Below are positions 52,181 to 60,000 of a stretch of 64,000 bases of DNA, one piece after another; the stretch's first letter is position 1; each line of letters begins with the position of its first letter. Both the position numbers and the translations under genes were made by a program. The DNA is from Anaerolineales bacterium (lineage in GTDB: Bacteria > Chloroflexota > Anaerolineae > Anaerolineales > Villigracilaceae), in assembly GCA_030834895.1 (NCBI GenBank), contig JAUQXA010000060.1:62001-126000 (forward strand), written 5' to 3'. The notes below the pieces were generated by a model that was not told the DNA's origin, did no database searches, and was given only the letters and a program-made list of their open reading frames with translations.

Positions 52181-53299
52181 TTATTTGGCTGCGAGCGTTG
52201 CGAAATCGCAGGTGATCGGATCCAATTGATCGTTGATAATGTTGGGATATTCAACACCCTGCAGCATCTTCTTGATCTGTTCGTAGGTTGCTACGTCAAG
52301 AGAGGTACCACCGATGGCGACAAAACCCTTGTAAGGATCTTCGCAGCTGGTGACAACCGGGATCATGGAAGGATCCATATCGCCAGCGAAAACGCCGTAT
52401 TCATCAACGTTCACATCTGGCAGCGCCTTGATGGCGTTGGCAATACCCTGGGCATGGGCGGTAGATTGGCCAAGGAAAACTTTGACGTTTGGATTAGCCG
52501 TTAGGACATTCTCGGCTGCAGCCTGACCGACAGGAATACTGTCACCGGAGATATCCAGGTGAGCAACAAGTTTGACCTTGGGGCAGATGTCGGTGATGGT
52601 GGAATAACCCTCATCACGTAAGCGCATACCCACAGAGGAGCTCGCAGCACCAATAATGGCAGTTTCAACGCTGCCGTCAGCAGCATCTGGGTACATAGCC
52701 TCAATGAAATCGCATGCCATCTTGGCCACTTTCTGACCGTCTTCCAATTGGCTGGTGTGCATAATAGCATCGAAGGGTGCCAGTTTTTGGGGAGGAACGC
52801 CCATCACCATGATACCGGCGGTTTTGACTTCTTCAATCGCGGGAAGTAACTGATCAACCTCTCCGGCTGCCATAAGGTACATGAAATCAACTTTCATGGA
52901 GATGCAGTTCTCTATCTGATCGAATTGTTGGTTCAAACCACCTTCGTCAGCGCCGTAGACATTCACAGTCACGCCATCAGCCTTGAATTTTTCTGTAACG
53001 GAAGTGGCAACACCGTTCAAGAAAGGATTCGCAAGGGAGGGGATGATGTAGCAGACCGTTTTGCCTTTGATATCAAAAGGCGATCCGGGTTGTGCAGGCA
53101 CCATGGAAACAGTGGTGTCTTCAGCTGGGGCTTCAGTGGCAGCTGCAGGAGCTTCCGTGGCAGCTGGCGCTTCAGTCGGGGCGGCAGCGGCGGGGGATTT
53201 TGCAGGAGCAGGGGTCTCAGTGGCAGCAGGAGCGCAGGCTGCCAGAAGGATTCCGACGATCATTATGATCGACAGAAGAATCGAAAGGTTCTTTTTCAT
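52181..53299 (-). CDS. sugar-type ABC solute-binding lipoprotein
   Basis: A 372-residue lipoprotein with the signal peptide ending LLAACA, an Ala/Pro/Thr/Glu tether, then a periplasmic-binding type I domain (VCYIIPSLANPFLNGVATSVTEKFKADG... over about 82-110; DQIENCISMKVDFMYL). It is RbsB-like with an unknown ligand. The frame starts at 53320, but AAGGAG and the signal peptide favour the ATG at 53299. It heads the operon ABC-hydrolase-hydrolase and diverges from a LysR gene. Confidence 0.92.
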   Translation of the reverse strand: MKKNLSILLSIIMIVGILLAACAPAATETPAPAKSPAAAAPTEAPAATEAPAAATEAPAEDTTVSMVPAQPGSPFDIKGKTVCYIIPSLANPFLNGVATSVTEKFKADGVTVNVYGADEGGLNQQFDQIENCISMKVDFMYLMAAGEVDQLLPAIEEVKTAGIMVMGVPPQKLAPFDAIMHTSQLEDGQKVAKMACDFIEAMYPDAADGSVETAIIGAASSSVGMRLRDEGYSTITDICPKVKLVAHLDISGDSIPVGQAAAENVLTANPNVKVFLGQSTAHAQGIANAIKALPDVNVDEYGVFAGDMDPSMIPVVTSCEDPYKGFVAIGGTSLDVATYEQIKKMLQGVEYPNIINDQLDPITCDFATLAAK

Positions 53300-53541
53300 T
53301 TTTTCTCTCCTTACTTCCATTTTACTTAGAATTGATGTGAAATACGGTATGCAAGCGGTCTTGCCTTCAGGGAGACGAACGTTTTATCTTAGTTTTTAGT
53401 TGTGATTTCTCCTTTTCTTTTCGTATGGATTTTTTAAAAAGATGTGGAAATAGTCACTTTTAGAATACCTCTTTAAAAATGAAACATCAATTCATTCTGT
53501 GATACAATTTATTCCAAAGCGGAATAGTTCAGAGCTAAGTT
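53300..53541. promoter_or_regulatory. divergent control region, ABC operon and lysR
   Basis: This 242-base AT-rich spacer must hold both promoters. For lysR an extended -10, TGATACAAT (53500-53508), is visible with only a weak -35. CTTTTTAAAGA-like tracts occur on both sides of 53430-53480. No convincing minus-strand promoter could be picked by eye. Confidence 0.45.
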
Positions 53542-54426
53542 ATGGAAATTCGTCAGATCCAATATTTTCTTTCCATTGTGGAAACAGGCAGTTTTTCGGC
53601 AGCAGCCGATGAGCACTACATTTCCCAATCCTCGCTCTCCAAAATAGTCATTGCACTGGAGAAGGAGTTGGGAGTTCCCGTTTTCGACCGCAGTAAACGA
53701 AAAGTATTCCTGACAGAGGCTGGAGAGGCTTTTTTGGGACATGCCAGAAAACTTGATGCTGCCTACAAATCCATGATGGTCGAAATGGATGGATATAAAT
53801 CCAATGCGGATTCCTTTTCAATCGCCACCATTCCCATACTAACCCAGTACGGAATCGCGACATCGATCGCCCAGTTCAGGGACTTACACCCACATCTCCA
53901 CTTCCAATTGGAGGAAATCGACGGACTGAACATCCTCCCCGCCCTGGACGAGCACCGTTTTGACCTGGCCATCACCCGCCACAACTTCCTAAATCATGCC
54001 CAATATGACAGTTTGGAAATCTTCAAGGACAAAATGATGGTTGTGGTATCCGCAAACAATCGTTATGCAAAGAGGTCTTCCATCTCTCTAAAAGAACTCT
54101 CCGGTGATAATTTCATCGTGTTCGACAAAGTGACAGAGTTGCACAGGTTGATCATGCATGAATGCGGTAAGGCTGGGTTTGAGCCGACGATTTTCTATTC
54201 GAGTCACCGCAAGGTGAGCGTGTTCGGATTGGTTGGGACAAATATTGGGTTGGCAGTGGTGCCGGTAAAAATCTACGAGTACCACAAACACCCGGATGTC
54301 GTTGCCATTCCACTGGAGGAGGATATTGAATGCAATATTGTTCTCGTCTGGTTGAAAAACAGAAAACTCCCACAAGCCGCCACTATCTTTGTTAACTTTA
54401 TGGAAAAATGGGCGGCAAATAGCTAG
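53542..54426 (+). CDS. LysR-family transcriptional regulator
   Basis: A 294-residue LysR protein: helix-turn-helix MEIRQIQYFLSIVETGSFSAAADEHYISQSSLSKIVIALEKELG (about 1-43) and a periplasmic-binding-like effector domain. Divergent placement against the ABC-hydrolase operon is the classic arrangement for an activator of that operon; its ligand is unknown, possibly a phenolic or sugar acid. The ribosome site is weak. Confidence 0.92.
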   Translation: MEIRQIQYFLSIVETGSFSAAADEHYISQSSLSKIVIALEKELGVPVFDRSKRKVFLTEAGEAFLGHARKLDAAYKSMMVEMDGYKSNADSFSIATIPILTQYGIATSIAQFRDLHPHLHFQLEEIDGLNILPALDEHRFDLAITRHNFLNHAQYDSLEIFKDKMMVVVSANNRYAKRSSISLKELSGDNFIVFDKVTELHRLIMHECGKAGFEPTIFYSSHRKVSVFGLVGTNIGLAVVPVKIYEYHKHPDVVAIPLEEDIECNIVLVWLKNRKLPQAATIFVNFMEKWAANS

Positions 54427-54621
54427 GTTTGACGCACATACAAGTGGAAATTTGCATCCCCGGAAAACTTATGGAGGGCGAGCAGAGGCATCCATTGCGG
54501 AAAAGGGCAAAGGCATCAACTTCAGGTTTCTTCTTCCCAAGCAGATTGTTGATATCGGATCGGTATATGCCTCAAAAAATGTTTGAGTTGCCATCCTTGA
54601 AGGCTGGTGAAACATTTACCA
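54427..54621. other. spacer without clear gene
   Basis: The gap between lysR and the HTH-CBS gene (259 bases) holds short overlapping frames, but none has a ribosome site or recognisable product. Its last part is the promoter-operator described next. Confidence 0.4.
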
Positions 54622-54650
54622 TTGACTTACGCTAGCGCAAGTGATAGAAT
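54622..54650 (+). promoter_or_regulatory. promoter of the HTH-CBS gene
   Basis: TTGACT (54622-54627), exactly 17 bases, then TAGAAT (54645-54650). The predicted start is near 54657, only about 29 bases before the ATG. Confidence 0.75.
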
Positions 54651-54672
54651 ACAAACAATGACTTACGCTAGC
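54623..54672. promoter_or_regulatory. tandem operator repeats around the promoter
   Basis: TGACTTACGCTAGC occurs twice, at 54623-54636 and 54659-54672, exactly 36 bases apart. The first is part of an 18-bp near-palindrome, ACTTACGCTAGCGCAAGT. One copy covers the -35 and the other the start point, so a protein bound to both could loop or block the promoter. The HTH of the gene downstream is the obvious candidate. Confidence 0.7.
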
Positions 54673-54685
54673 AAAAGGAGGTGCA

Positions 54686-55555
54686 ATGGAATTAAATGAA
54701 TGGATAACCACCCAGGAAGCAGCCGACCGCCTTGGCGTTTCCACCGCCCGCGTCCGACAGATGGTAGCGGAAAACCAAATCACCGCCCGGAAAGTGGGCG
54801 GGAAATATCGCGGACAATGGCAGATCAAATCAAGCGACGTAGAAAAACGTCTTCATGAAAAAGGAGTAACTAAAACCATGCGCGTCAAAAACCGAATGAC
54901 CCCCAACCCGATTGTGGCAAATCTCGAAACCAACTATAACGAAGCTTTGCACTTGATGAAGAAAAACAAGATCAATCATTTACCCATTGTCGATGATAAA
55001 GGTAGACCAATTGGCATTGTCACCACCGGCGGTATGCTGCGCGCCACGCCATCGCCTGTGACGACGCTCAATGTATACGAGATCGCCTCATTGCTGGAAA
55101 ACGTCACAATGGGCAGTATCATGGTCAGCCCCGTTTTTGCCGTTGATGAATCGTGCAGTATCACCAACGCGGCCAACTTCATGTTGCAGAATAAAATCGA
55201 CTCGCTGCTGATTACGCGTGACGGAACACTGGTTGGCATCATTACCGCGGCTGATATTTTTAGGACCTTCGTCGAAATAACGGGCGGCGTCCAGCCGGGC
55301 ACCCGCATCGAAGCCAAACTACCAAACCAAAAAGGACATCTCGCCCCGTTTATTCAAGCCTTATCGAATGCAGGCAGCTATATCGTGTCCGTAACGCTCT
55401 CCAACAACGAGGATGAATATGGTTATTGGGATGTGAAAGAGCGCGGCGGCAACGAAGATGAGATGCGCAAGGAACTCAACAAGTTAGGCTACGTTGAAGT
55501 CCTCTCCTTCCGCCAGAACGATAGTGATAAACTTCTGACTTTTGGCAAAGAATAA
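54686..55555 (+). CDS. HTH (excisionase/MerR-like) protein with two CBS domains
   Basis: A 289-residue regulator. The N-terminal DNA-binding domain (about 1-62: ITTQEAADRLGVSTARVRQMV) is of the excisionase type. It is followed by two CBS domains (about 66-120 and 135-195; RMTPNPIVANLE, NHLPIVDDKGRPIGIVTT, then LITRDGTLVGIITAADIF) and an ACT-like C-terminus. CBS pairs bind adenosyl ligands such as AMP or SAM, so it probably senses energy or methylation state and binds DNA. GGAGG precedes the ATG. It is monocistronic, with its own promoter-operator and terminator. Its targets beyond itself are unknown. Confidence 0.85.
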   Translation: MELNEWITTQEAADRLGVSTARVRQMVAENQITARKVGGKYRGQWQIKSSDVEKRLHEKGVTKTMRVKNRMTPNPIVANLETNYNEALHLMKKNKINHLPIVDDKGRPIGIVTTGGMLRATPSPVTTLNVYEIASLLENVTMGSIMVSPVFAVDESCSITNAANFMLQNKIDSLLITRDGTLVGIITAADIFRTFVEITGGVQPGTRIEAKLPNQKGHLAPFIQALSNAGSYIVSVTLSNNEDEYGYWDVKERGGNEDEMRKELNKLGYVEVLSFRQNDSDKLLTFGKE

Positions 55556-55569
55556 AAAAACACTGACAA

Positions 55570-55605
55570 AAAAGAGCAGTCACTAAATGGGCTGCTCTTT
55601 TCATT
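55570..55605 (+). terminator. intrinsic terminator after HTH-CBS gene
   Basis: AAAAGAGCAG / CTGCTCTTTT (10 bp, 12-base loop) followed by CATTT. The A-rich left side also allows reverse function for the convergent operon. Confidence 0.8.
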
Positions 55606-55635
55606 TCCGTGAGAGTTTTTAATCACCAAGGGGAA

Positions 55636-56250
55636 TTAAGAAACCTTACCCGGTTCCTTGGAACCCTCCAGCCAAGCCTTCCCCTCGGCATACAATTTTT
55701 CCACTTCTGGGCCACGCAAGCCCGGCAAATCCTGCTTGACTGTCATGCCATTCTTTGTCTGCAAATAAGCCAGGAAGCGATAGCCTTCAGGGAAACGGAT
55801 GTACATGTCCATGTCCAGGTTCAGAGTCACTGATGGATCCACCAGATCGAGACGATCCTTTTCGTAGATGGGCTGCCGGCGGACAATGCCCCACCGTCCA
55901 TCCCGTTTTTCGAAGAAATCATAGAAACGACCAAAACAGATCACATCCACTCGAAAACCATCCACCAGCCCACGCTGATTGATGGTCATTTTGACTTGCG
56001 AAATCGCGCGTTGTCCCACGATGTCACAAGTCCACCCGCCAAGTTGGTGCAGGATGTTAACTCCCTGATCGAAAAGTTTTCGGCTGGCTTCGATGAACTC
56101 CGTGGCTGGACCCTGGAACCAGGTTGCGGTCATCCAGCCGTTTGAATGCCATACAGTGGCAAAGCGTTCCCAATCGCCCGCATCTCGATATAAAACCCAA
56201 TTCTCCACTATCTCACGGATGGCAAGTTTATCTGCAAATAAATCATTCAT
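55636..56250 (-). CDS. SnoaL/NTF2-like protein
   Basis: A 204-residue cone-fold protein: DKLAIREIVENWVLYRDAGDWERFATVWHSNGWM and GRFYDFFEKRDGRWGIVRRQPIYEKDR are typical of SnoaL-like polyketide cyclases, hydratases and isomerases. A C-terminal extension (about 150-204) follows the fold. It may bind or rearrange a ring-cleavage intermediate. It is the last gene of the aromatic operon; its ATG overlaps the isomerase stop (ATGA). Confidence 0.82.
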   Translation of the reverse strand: MNDLFADKLAIREIVENWVLYRDAGDWERFATVWHSNGWMTATWFQGPATEFIEASRKLFDQGVNILHQLGGWTCDIVGQRAISQVKMTINQRGLVDGFRVDVICFGRFYDFFEKRDGRWGIVRRQPIYEKDRLDLVDPSVTLNLDMDMYIRFPEGYRFLAYLQTKNGMTVKQDLPGLRGPEVEKLYAEGKAWLEGSKEPGKVS

Positions 56251-56627
56251 GTTTGTTTTCCTTTGTCTGGAATATTGTGAATTGTCAGCGCGATTCCCGC
56301 GCGCATTTCCTTGATATCAACCGAGAGAGATAAATAACCACTCTCGAAGCGGGCGCCAAAAGTTTCCTTCAACACCGTCATTATACGCCGCGACGCATCT
56401 TTTTGGACTTCGAGCGGACGCCCTTCACGAATCAACAGGTTGACATGGACAAATGCGTATTCAGGATTGCCATCCGCAATGCGATATTCACTATGACAGA
56501 CGGCCCGGCTTTTGAGCCCTTTCAAGTTGATGGCGCCCGTGGCTGCCAATTCAGCGTGAAGACGGGCAAGAAGCGGCTGCACATCGAATTCAATATTATC
56601 GGTGTATTCAAGTGTCAGTTGCGGCAT
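56247..56627 (-). CDS. CHMI-family isomerase (5-carboxymethyl-2-hydroxymuconate isomerase-like)
   Basis: A 126-residue tautomerase-fold protein resembling HpaF. It has the N-terminal Pro after Met (MPQLTLEYTDNI) that serves as catalytic base, then LAATGAINLKGLKSRAV and PEYAFVHVNLLIREGRPLE. It would convert an enol to a keto form in the product of ring cleavage. With GalB- and LigK-like genes next door it probably takes the GalD role (tautomerising 4-oxalomesaconate) rather than the homoprotocatechuate role; that is inference. GGAG precedes the ATG. Confidence 0.85.
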   Translation of the reverse strand: MPQLTLEYTDNIEFDVQPLLARLHAELAATGAINLKGLKSRAVCHSEYRIADGNPEYAFVHVNLLIREGRPLEVQKDASRRIMTVLKETFGARFESGYLSLSVDIKEMRAGIALTIHNIPDKGKQT

Positions 56628-56630
56628 GGC

Positions 56631-57584
56631 TTACTCCACTGGCGGTGTGCCATGTGTGTGGAAGGATTCGATGGTCGGCAGGCCCCATGCCTGCCCTTTT
56701 TCACGATCTGCCTGACTCCAAATGATGGGCTTCCAGTCAGGAGCCAATACCAGGCGCGCGCCGGGGCTGGCAATTTCGAAGCGATTGCCACCCGGTTCAT
56801 AAACGTACAGGAAAAACGTCTGTTGGATGGCATGTTTATGAGGTCCGGTCTCCATGAACACGCCTTGCTCGAGACAAAGATCCGCCGCGCGTAGAATGTC
56901 CTCGCGGCAGTCTACAGCATAGGTGATGTGATGCAGACGACCCTTCGCGCCGCTCCAGTCTTCGGAGATTGCCACGTCGTAGGTTTTGTTGGTAAAGGTG
57001 AGCCAGGAGGCTTTCTCCGAACCATCATCGAAAATAATCTGTTCGGTCAAACGGCCACCCAGAGCTTCCTGCAAGAAAACCCGCGTGGCACGCACATCCG
57101 ACGCAAGAATGTTGATGTGATCAAGACGCCGCAGGGCAATCCCGCGATTTGGCAAACGTGAAGCCTGATTCTTCAGCGCCGGGCGCAGTTCTTCGGGCGG
57201 TTGGTACCATTCGGTTTCGTAGTAAATTTCCATCCTATGGTTGTCGGGACTGTTGAAACAGTAGGCGGGTCCGTGCCCAATATTATCCTCTTTCCAGCCT
57301 ATACCCAAACCGGTTTTCTCCAGCACCGCCACCCGCCGCTGGAGCGCCTGTGGACTGGAGGCGCGCAGGGCGTAATGACCAATACCAGGTTTTGGAGAAG
57401 CAGTCAGTTGCAGCGAATGATGTTCGTAATCGTCCCAGCCGCGCAAATAGACCGAATCGCCTGCGCGGTTGCTTTCGGTCATCCCCATCACATCCACAAA
57501 AAACCGGGTGCTCTCCTCGAGTTTGGGAGTCAACAATTCCACGTGCGCCAGATGAGCCACATCGAAAACAGGTTCAGAGTTCAT
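56631..57584 (-). CDS. extradiol ring-cleavage dioxygenase (VOC superfamily)
   Basis: A 317-residue type I extradiol dioxygenase of two vicinal-oxygen-chelate domain pairs. The metal triad is H156 (LDHINI), H219 (LHHITY) and E270 (GNRFEI), with a conserved Tyr at 262, matching the homoprotocatechuate/catechol 2,3-dioxygenase layout. The start FDVAHLAHVELLTPKLEESTRFF (7-29) is typical. It inserts O2 next to the diol of an aromatic ring using Fe(II) or Mn(II). Neighbouring genes point to a substrate whose cleavage needs no dehydrogenase, i.e. a gallate-like triol. GGAGG precedes the ATG, which overlaps the aldolase stop. Confidence 0.9.
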   Translation of the reverse strand: MNSEPVFDVAHLAHVELLTPKLEESTRFFVDVMGMTESNRAGDSVYLRGWDDYEHHSLQLTASPKPGIGHYALRASSPQALQRRVAVLEKTGLGIGWKEDNIGHGPAYCFNSPDNHRMEIYYETEWYQPPEELRPALKNQASRLPNRGIALRRLDHINILASDVRATRVFLQEALGGRLTEQIIFDDGSEKASWLTFTNKTYDVAISEDWSGAKGRLHHITYAVDCREDILRAADLCLEQGVFMETGPHKHAIQQTFFLYVYEPGGNRFEIASPGARLVLAPDWKPIIWSQADREKGQAWGLPTIESFHTHGTPPVE

Positions 57585-58219
57585 GAGTTCCTCCGATTCT
57601 TTTCCACAATTTCCCGCAGGCCGTGAAGATTATAAGAGGTTTCACCGGCGGCAAGTTTTTCACGCAAACGAGCTTCCTTCTCAAACCGGGCTTCCGAGGC
57701 CTTCAAAACCCCTTCTGCTCGCTCGTCTTTGACACACACACCGCCATCGGCGTCCAAAATCACAATATCCCCCGGCGAGATGCGCGCCCCGCCAACGGAT
57801 ACAGGAAAGTTCAGTTTTCCGACCTTTGTTTTGGTCGCACCTTTCACGCGGACAAAACGCGTCCAGATGGGCAATCCCATCTTGACGAGTTCTTCGACAT
57901 CGCGGACGGCGGCATCCACCAGAATACCGGCCGCGCCCCGCACCTTGACCTGAGTCACGAGCAACTCGCCGACCAACGCCACCGGGGCTGGTTCCGGCAT
58001 GGACAGTACCAGCACTTCGCCGGGCTGGATTTGCTCGATAACGGCATGGACCATCAGGTTGTCGTCCTGACCGCACAACACTGTCCGCGCGGGACCAGCG
58101 GCACGGCTGCCTGGCAGGAGTTGAATTAGTGGAATGTCAATCAGCCCCTCCCGACCAGAGGCCTCGTAAACGGTTGCCACACCGAGTTCGCCAAGACGAT
58201 TGAGTTGGGTGGTGTTCAT
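57581..58219 (-). CDS. RraA/LigK-family aldolase (4-carboxy-4-hydroxy-2-oxoadipate type)
   Basis: A 212-residue member of the HMG/CHA aldolase family: ATVYEASGREGLIDI, GPARTVLCGQDDNLMVH, LGELLVTQ-like VGELLVTQVKVRGAAGILVDAAVRD (Arg and Asp at the divalent-metal site) and GDIVILDADGGVCV. CHA aldolases split 4-carboxy-4-hydroxy-2-oxoadipate into pyruvate and oxaloacetate, the last step of gallate and protocatechuate 4,5-pathways. The same fold also includes the RNase E inhibitor RraA, but context favours the aldolase. Its start overlaps the hydratase stop (ATGA). Confidence 0.88.
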   Translation of the reverse strand: MNTTQLNRLGELGVATVYEASGREGLIDIPLIQLLPGSRAAGPARTVLCGQDDNLMVHAVIEQIQPGEVLVLSMPEPAPVALVGELLVTQVKVRGAAGILVDAAVRDVEELVKMGLPIWTRFVRVKGATKTKVGKLNFPVSVGGARISPGDIVILDADGGVCVKDERAEGVLKASEARFEKEARLREKLAAGETSYNLHGLREIVEKNRRNS

Positions 58220-58932
58220 AGGCTTTTCACCACCCAGGGCAGCGTGCGCTGCAAGGCTTCCGCGAACTTGACCTCCTCCATCCCGGAAATCCGTCGCGCA
58301 TGGTTGCCGCGCCGCGAAGCCAGTTCAGCATAATAGGTTTGCAGATAACTTTGCGCCTGCATCACACCCATTGCTTTTCGTTTGAGTTCCATGACAGGCG
58401 TGATGTCCACAAAGGTATTCGGGGTAAATTCACACAACTCAGGCTGGTGTGGTTCGAAGAAGTACAAGTCGGGTGGTGTAATGTTCTTAAAGGCGCTTGC
58501 CACACCGGCACCTGATGCCAGTAACCGCGCTCGCTGGACAACCTGACAGGCAACGGGATGGTCGGGGTTGAACGGGTCAACGGGCGTGTGAGTTAGGACG
58601 ATGTGCGGCTCCATCTCGCGGAACAGGTCTGCCAGTTGTATCATCACTTCTTCGCTGATGTTGAGTGGATAGTCACTCAGATCGAAACAACGAAACTCGG
58701 CTCCGAGGATATTCGCCGCTTCGTTTGCCTGTTCATGACGGATGCGTTTGACGTTTTCCACAGTTTGACCGGGGTCCTTCCACAGTTCCCCGGATTCCCC
58801 CCGCTCTCCATACGAAAGGGCAATGACGGTTGCACTGCCTCCTTGCGAGGTCGTCAATGCAATTGTCCCACCTGCCCTCCAGACAAAATCAGCGGAATGA
58901 GCACCTATAACAAGCAGTTTCTTTTTACCCAT
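58216..58932 (-). CDS. galB: 4-oxalomesaconate hydratase-like (GalB type, LmbE fold)
   Basis: A 238-residue LmbE/PIG-L-fold zinc protein. Instead of the AHPDDE deacetylase motif it has AHSADFVWRAGG, and then SYGERGESGELWK, as in the GalB hydratases of gallate catabolism. GalB adds water to 4-oxalomesaconate to form 4-carboxy-4-hydroxy-2-oxoadipate, the substrate of the next gene's aldolase. The pair hydratase-aldolase, overlapping by four bases, makes the assignment strong. AAAGGAG precedes the ATG. Confidence 0.85.
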   Translation of the reverse strand: MGKKKLLVIGAHSADFVWRAGGTIALTTSQGGSATVIALSYGERGESGELWKDPGQTVENVKRIRHEQANEAANILGAEFRCFDLSDYPLNISEEVMIQLADLFREMEPHIVLTHTPVDPFNPDHPVACQVVQRARLLASGAGVASAFKNITPPDLYFFEPHQPELCEFTPNTFVDITPVMELKRKAMGVMQAQSYLQTYYAELASRRGNHARRISGMEEVKFAEALQRTLPWVVKSL

Positions 58933-58971
58933 AAAAATCTCCTTTGGCTAATTCAACTTGCAATCAATTTT

Positions 58972-59016
58972 TCAGTGTTCATCCAGAAAATCCAGCGCCC
59001 TGGACTCGCCAAGCAC
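58972..59016 (-). pseudogene. possible C-terminal remnant of a fourth alpha/beta hydrolase
   Basis: Within the 145-base gap before the hydratase gene, the minus strand reads VLGESRALDFLDEH followed by a stop. This matches the ends of the three hydrolases nearby (RRVFDFFDLHLK, KRVLDFIDQHLK, NRVFAFLDKHLK). No further homology is visible upstream, so it may be the scar of a lost or recombined paralogue, or coincidence. Confidence 0.4.
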
Positions 59017-59077
59017 CTACCGCAATTTTTAGTGAACTCAGAAGCAGCAACCCACTTGGATGTTGTCCATCCATTTT

Positions 59078-59965
59078 TTATTTCAGATGCAAATCAAAGA
59101 AATCAAAAACCCGTCGGAGATTGTGTTGCTTTTCGAACAATGGATCGCCATGGTCTGCGCCTTTTAGCAAATCGAGGGTCACACGATCCGCCCCGGCAAT
59201 CTTTTCCATTTGCGCCGCAAAATGGATGGATTGTTCGACGGGCACAATGCCATCATTCAATCCATGCTGGATAAGGAAAGGCGGCGCACTGGGCTTGATG
59301 TAGGTCATCGGGCTGGCAAACTTGACAAGCGCCGGAACATCGGTGATCCTTCTTCCAAGCAATTTTGATTCGGGCGAGCCGGCACCTGAATGGTCAGGAG
59401 TACCCATTCCACTCGCTGTCAGTTGTTCATCCATTTTTATAAAGTCCTCGATGGGACCATACCAAACCACAACCGCGTGTACTTTACAGGAAAAGCGGGT
59501 ATTGGTTTTTCTCATGGATGGGTTATCCAACTCCCGAGTCCTCGCAGCAACGCCAAGCAATGCGGCAAGATGCCCGCCCGCAGATGCTCCCCAAGCTCCA
59601 ATACGAGTTCCATCCAGACAATAATCCGCCGCATTGGTACGGAGATACCTAATGGCTGTCTTGCAGTCGTGGATTTGTGTTGGAAAATGCGCCTCGCCAC
59701 TTAAACGATAGTTGACACATGCGACAGCATACCCATGCTTGAGTCCCTCCAAAAAGTGTAGGTTCATTTCGTCTCCCTTGTCTCCAAACATCCACGCGCC
59801 ACCATGAAATGTGGCAATAATTGGAAATGGACCATCTCCTGTATCTGGAAGGTAAATATCCAGCTTTTGAGTTTGGGACTTACTTGCATATGGAATATCG
59901 AGCCATTTGCGTTTAATATGACTTGTATCCATAGGACCAGGAGCAAACTCGTGATCAAAAACCAT
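59078..59965 (-). CDS. alpha/beta hydrolase (carboxylesterase-like) 3
   Basis: The 295-residue third paralogue of the family has TFHGGAW, WGASAGG as nucleophile elbow, a late Asp in HGLNDGIVPV and His in GADHGDPLF. It is cytoplasmic. Placed between a dehalogenase-like gene and the ring-cleavage genes, it likely hydrolyses an aromatic ester to release the phenolic acid. The frame opens at 60070, but GAGGAG and family alignment favour the ATG at 59965. It follows the dehalogenase gene by 35 bases. Confidence 0.88.
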   Translation of the reverse strand: MVFDHEFAPGPMDTSHIKRKWLDIPYASKSQTQKLDIYLPDTGDGPFPIIATFHGGAWMFGDKGDEMNLHFLEGLKHGYAVACVNYRLSGEAHFPTQIHDCKTAIRYLRTNAADYCLDGTRIGAWGASAGGHLAALLGVAARTRELDNPSMRKTNTRFSCKVHAVVVWYGPIEDFIKMDEQLTASGMGTPDHSGAGSPESKLLGRRITDVPALVKFASPMTYIKPSAPPFLIQHGLNDGIVPVEQSIHFAAQMEKIAGADRVTLDLLKGADHGDPLFEKQHNLRRVFDFFDLHLK

Positions 59966-60000
59966 TCTCTCTCTCCTCGGATAAAATCCACCAGTTTTGC

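Noticed and set aside
54389..54635. Small frames between lysR and the HTH-CBS gene
   Set aside because: Overlap each other and the promoter-operator, have no ribosome site and no similarity.
58216..58932. N-acetylglucosamine deacetylase (LmbE) assignment
   Set aside because: The AHPDDE motif is replaced by AHSADFVWRAGG and the partner aldolase points to the GalB hydratase role.
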